Assembly: GCA_016196565.1 (NCBI GenBank)
Contig: JACPXK010000044.1
Location: forward strand, 1 to 36,570
Direction: 5' to 3'
DNA: 36,570 bases
Source: Candidatus Omnitrophota bacterium
GTDB taxonomy: Bacteria > Omnitrophota > Omnitrophia > Omnitrophales > Aquincolibacteriaceae
In this document: positions 34,111-36,570 of the stretch, in pieces
Numbering within the stretch: the stretch's first letter is position 1
Layout: every line of letters starts with the position of its first letter
The notes under the pieces: generated by a model
The model's input: only the letters and a program-made list of their open reading frames with translations
The model's database searches: none
Told to the model about the DNA's origin: nothing
Made by a program: the position numbers and the translations under genes

Positions 34111-34868
34111 GGCTTCCATCCAGACAAATCAAACAGCTCAAATCTAATTTAGAAGATTTGCAGCTCTCCATTATTGCGGTGGTTTTTTTTGGCGCTATGT
34201 TTGGATTGATGGCGATTTTTATTCCTGAAAATTTTAATTTTACTTTTTCCATTTTTGCTTTAATGTTTTGGTCCGGGGCTTTGATCTCTGCCTTTGGAGG
34301 GATTGTAAATGGGAGAGCTTATTGGTGGTTCGTGAACGTAAATTGCTTATTTCTATTATGTTCTCTATTTTCGATTTCTATGCTCGTCATGATCTTCAAC
34401 ATAAAGACCGTTTTTGAATTTCTGGTTTTGCTTATGTTTTTTTTGCCGCCTTGTTTTTTTTCCTGGCGTTGGGGTGCGTCAATTTATAGTTTCGAAACCA
34501 TGAAAGAAGTTCTTGTGTCGAAGCGAATTGATGTTGAAAAAGGCACCTATTCTCCTTTCACTTTTCCATTTGGAATTCTAAAAACGAAAAGCTCCAAAAA
34601 ATGGTTTATTCTAGCCAATGCCAGTGGCCCTCTAATTATTACTCTGTCTCTCGTTTTTGGGCGATGGCTTGGAAAGTTAAGCCCAAGGGTTGAAAATCAT
34701 TGGGGCGCTTTTTGCGCATTTGCTCTTGTTGTATTGTTTGTTGGATGTATTCGTGCTGGTTCTGGTGAATATTCTTGGATTCGAAATTGGGAAAAAGAAA
34801 CTGGTCGAAAAATGTATATTTCGTACGTTGTAGATTGGAAGCGTTATAAAGAGCAGCAAAATAAGTGA
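34107..34868 (+). CDS. Membrane protein of unknown family, paralog 1
   Basis: A 253-residue protein with about four hydrophobic segments in the N-terminal half (20-40, 47-65, 75-100, 105-125), then a conserved cytoplasmic-looking stretch and two more segments near 175-225. It is homologous over its length to the gene at 35624-36412, sharing FSWRWGA/FAWRWGA, then ETMKEVLVSKRIDVEKGTYS, PFTFPFG and KKWFILANASGPL. The last 93 bases before the repeat are nearly identical in both genes. Its stop codon (TGA, 34866-34868) is supplied by the adjoining REP element, giving an altered C-terminus. Function unknown. Confidence 0.75.
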   Translation: MRLPSRQIKQLKSNLEDLQLSIIAVVFFGAMFGLMAIFIPENFNFTFSIFALMFWSGALISAFGGIVNGRAYWWFVNVNCLFLLCSLFSISMLVMIFNIKTVFEFLVLLMFFLPPCFFSWRWGASIYSFETMKEVLVSKRIDVEKGTYSPFTFPFGILKTKSSKKWFILANASGPLIITLSLVFGRWLGKLSPRVENHWGAFCAFALVVLFVGCIRAGSGEYSWIRNWEKETGRKMYISYVVDWKRYKEQQNK

Positions 34869-34997
34869 CAGGCACTCCGGCGGGGGACAGGCACAAATAA
34901 AATGACAAGGCACGCAAGATCAAAGGTTCTATATGACGGCTGTTATGCTCATGTGTTTTCCCGCTCGATTGAAACGCGCTGGATATTCCAAGATGCC
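34857..34997 (+). repeat. Direct repeat, copy 1 (141 bp): REP end plus transposase head
   Basis: Identical at every base to 36430-36570, an offset of 1573. It holds the left REP end (34865-34894, with GACAGGCAC twice) and the first codons of the RAYT gene. Identity continues to the window's right edge, so the true repeat may be longer, although copy 1 is deleted near 34998. Confidence 0.95.
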
Positions 34998-35449
34998 TTC
35001 GAATTCACCATTACTGCCTTATGAATACCCATTTTCATTTGGCGGTTTCTCTTCCTGAGCTAAAGGCTTTTAGCGAAGGATTAAAGGGAATTAAGTGGAA
35101 ATACACAACAGTTTACAATCAGCGCCATAAGAGGCGCGGCCCTTTGTGGCAAGAGAGATTTAAGAGTTTGGTGATTCAGGATGAACGATATTTGCTGGCA
35201 TGCGGACTTTATATTGAAAATAATCCCGTGAAAGCAAAGATGGTCAAAAAAGCGGTAGATTGGCCGCACAGCTCTGCAAGATATTATGAGGAAGGAAAAC
35301 CTGATATTGTGGTGGACGGATATAAGAAAGTCGAACCGATCGAGGCTCGATTAAACGATGAGTTTTTTACAAAGGGACCGGGAATCGGCTCAGAGTTATT
35401 CCGGATGCAGTTGCACGAGGAACTCTTTCCGGCAGTACCTGTCCCCTGA
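34902..35449 (+). pseudogene. REP-associated tyrosine transposase (RAYT, Y1/HUH family), disrupted
   Basis: RAYTs are single-strand HUH transposases linked to REP sequences. The first 40 codons (ATG 34902, stop 35022-35024) read ARSKVLYDGCYAHVFSRSIE and RWIFQD, the usual N-terminus. The rest lies in a different frame and includes YCLMNTHFHLAV (HUH motif HFH; ATG at 35021), RRGPLWQERFKSLVIQDERY and LYIENNPVKAKMV, all family signatures. About 25-30 residues expected between the two parts are missing and the frame changes near 34990-35003, so an internal deletion has inactivated it. It is flanked by inverted REP ends at 34865-34894 and 35435-35464. Confidence 0.85.
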
Positions 35450-35464
35450 AAAAGTGCCTGGCAC
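35435..35464 (-). repeat. Right REP end of the transposase unit
   Basis: The reverse complement of these 30 bases matches the left end (34865-34894) at 23 of 30 positions, including GGCAC and GGGGACAGG blocks. It overlaps the last codons and stop of the transposase gene. Confidence 0.8.
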
Positions 35465-35619
35465 TTATATGTTTATATGTTAAAGAAAGAGCTAAGAACT
35501 TCTTGAAAGAAAAATTTCTTTCTGATCACAATAAAAGTCAGTCGAAGATTGATTCGCGCCAAGAGATTTTAAATGAAATCGTGAGAAGAGATTATTCTAG
35601 GAGACCGTACTTTTTCTAA
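35465..35619 (+). pseudogene. Possible gene remnant after the transposase unit
   Basis: An open frame without a good start runs to TAA at 35617-35619. It reads VKERAKNFLKEKFLSDHNKS, then a helical stretch ending in SRRPYFF. It looks like the C-terminus of a charged helical protein whose 5' part was lost, but it could be chance. No homology is recognised. Nothing else is seen in this interval. Confidence 0.3.
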
Positions 35620-35623
35620 CTTT

Positions 35624-36412
35624 ATGGTTATCGATCAGAAAGCAATTGATAACAGAAAAATAAAGCAAGTAAAAAGTAATCTGAACGAATTAACCGGCTC
35701 TTTTATTGCCGGTACAATTTTACTAAGCGTTATAGGGTTGGTGGCAGTTTTTTTTGCTCCCGCTTACAATAGCCTATTTGCTTCTTTCGTTTTCCCTGCC
35801 CTCCTTATTTTAATTGTGTCCTCAGTCATGGGGCTTATTAATGGACGTGCTCTCTATTGGTTTCTATTTGTAATTACCGGTATAGGATTGCTTGGGGGGA
35901 TATTCCTAGCGGGTTTATTGCCAATTTTAGAAATGAAAAATTCAATACTTACATTTTGTTTTCACTTTTCGTTGCTTATCTCCTGTTTTTTTGCTTGGCG
36001 TTGGGGCGCTGGAGTTTACAATCAAGACACCATGAAGGAAGTTTTGATTTCCAAGAGGATTGATCTTGAAAAAGGGACATATTCTCCTTTTACTTTTCCT
36101 TTTGGAGTCCTTAAATCCAAAAGCTCTCAGAAATGGTTTATTATTGCGAACACAAGTGGCCCATTATTTATTACGGTAGCTGTGGTTTTGGCGGGTGCAA
36201 TGGGAAAACATGCTCCTAATATAGGCCGATTATGGGGCGGATTATGCATTTATATTACTATTGTCCTATTTGTAGGAAGTATTCGAGCTGCTCTGGGTGA
36301 ATATTCTTGGATTCGCAATTGGGAAAAAGAAACTGGTCGAAAAATGTATATTTCGTACGTTGTAGATTGGAAGCGTTATAAAGAGCAGGAAAAGCAACGC
36401 AAGCCAAGGTAA
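35624..36412 (+). CDS. Membrane protein of unknown family, paralog 2
   Basis: A 262-residue protein with the same layout as the gene at 34107-34868: four hydrophobic segments (about 28-46, 50-68, 78-100, 108-125), then FAWRWGAGVYNQDTMKEVLI, EKGTYSPFTFPFGVLK, KSSQKWFIIANTSGPL and two further segments. It keeps what is probably the original C-terminus (KEQEKQRKPR) and ends 18 bases before the repeat, unlike paralog 1. The N-terminal halves have diverged strongly at the DNA level, so duplication is old, while the last 93 coding bases shared with paralog 1 differ at one position, suggesting later gene conversion. Function unknown. Confidence 0.78.
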   Translation: MVIDQKAIDNRKIKQVKSNLNELTGSFIAGTILLSVIGLVAVFFAPAYNSLFASFVFPALLILIVSSVMGLINGRALYWFLFVITGIGLLGGIFLAGLLPILEMKNSILTFCFHFSLLISCFFAWRWGAGVYNQDTMKEVLISKRIDLEKGTYSPFTFPFGVLKSKSSQKWFIIANTSGPLFITVAVVLAGAMGKHAPNIGRLWGGLCIYITIVLFVGSIRAALGEYSWIRNWEKETGRKMYISYVVDWKRYKEQEKQRKPR

Positions 36413-36429
36413 GAAAATTAACGTCCCGC

Positions 36430-36570
36430 CAAAATAAGTGACAGGCACTCCGGCGGGGGACAGGCACAAATAAAATGACAAGGCACGCAAGATCAAAGGT
36501 TCTATATGACGGCTGTTATGCTCATGTGTTTTCCCGCTCGATTGAAACGCGCTGGATATTCCAAGATGCC
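36430..36570 (+). repeat. Direct repeat, copy 2 (141 bp, runs off the window)
   Basis: Identical to 34857-34997. It holds the left REP end (36438-36467) and the start of a second transposase gene, and ends only because the window ends. Confidence 0.95.
36475..36570 (+). CDS. REP-associated tyrosine transposase, 5' part of a second copy
   Basis: The first 32 codons from ATG at 36475, identical to the start of the broken transposase at 34902. The reading frame is open to the edge of the window. This copy may be intact and so be the active source for the REP elements here. Expected downstream are the missing D/L-rich helix and the HUH motif. Confidence 0.75.
   Translation, partial: MTRHARSKVLYDGCYAHVFSRSIETRWIFQDA

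Noticed and set aside
34857..36570. Repeats as a CRISPR array
   Set aside because: The repeat copies are 1.5 kb apart and contain genes; no short regular spacing exists anywhere in the window.

Overview
The window looks like a chromosomal contig of an uncultured Gram-negative bacterium. It encodes lpxA (lipid A), both lipoprotein-maturation enzymes (lspA, lgt) and several exported or membrane proteins. The set of genes, and above all a ~2,400-residue secreted multidomain protein carrying a recurring RSELR motif, recalls Candidatus Omnitrophota (formerly OP3). That assignment is inference from memory of similar proteins, not from a search. No rRNA, tRNA, CRISPR array or phage module was found. 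No stretch over 300 bases lacks a gene, partial gene or described element.

Layout. 1-107: part of a dispersed palindromic repeat. 108-2656: aromatic amino-acid operon, aroF-type DAHP synthase and tyrA with two small genes (a DUF5674 protein and an unknown) between them. 2659-5595: promoter, rpsA and fabF. 5598-7227: a candidate independent small RNA with its own promoter and terminator, then a HigBA-like toxin-antitoxin pair and a DUF3800-like gene. 7254-8078 (minus strand): lpxA, divergent from the giant gene 8153-15346, which encodes a signal peptide, a Tiki/TraB-like domain, a NagB-like domain, a PIG-L/LmbE deacetylase domain, a long helical region and an unrecognised C-terminus. 15351-15411: two tandem perfect palindromes. 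15428-26491: housekeeping run tyrS, GldA/GldF/GldG-like ABC system, DUF4340, YggS, proC, YggT, purine nucleoside phosphorylase (interrupted by one in-frame TAA) and ileS. 26488-29794: histidine kinase, single-domain response regulator and HD-GYP protein. 29802-32465: DksA-like regulator, lspA (no normal start codon), a MITE-like repeat, lgt and rluD. 32510-33142: a YugP-like membrane protein that has lost its HExxH zinc site. 33107-36570: AT-rich accessory region with REP-like repeats, a broken REP-associated tyrosine transposase (RAYT), the head of a second copy running off the window, a DUF4304 gene and two paralogous membrane proteins.

How the genes work together. tyrS through ileS is tightly packed, with 1-4 base overlaps, and probably forms one or few transcripts; the kinase overlaps ileS and leads into a signalling cassette (kinase, receiver, HD-GYP). 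lspA and lgt act in successive steps of lipoprotein maturation.

The strongest candidates for something new are the RSELR motifs at domain borders of the giant exported protein, the tandem GACGTC-centred palindromes after it, the small RNA locus at 5633-5778, and the REPtron region, where repeats supply stop codons to neighbouring genes.
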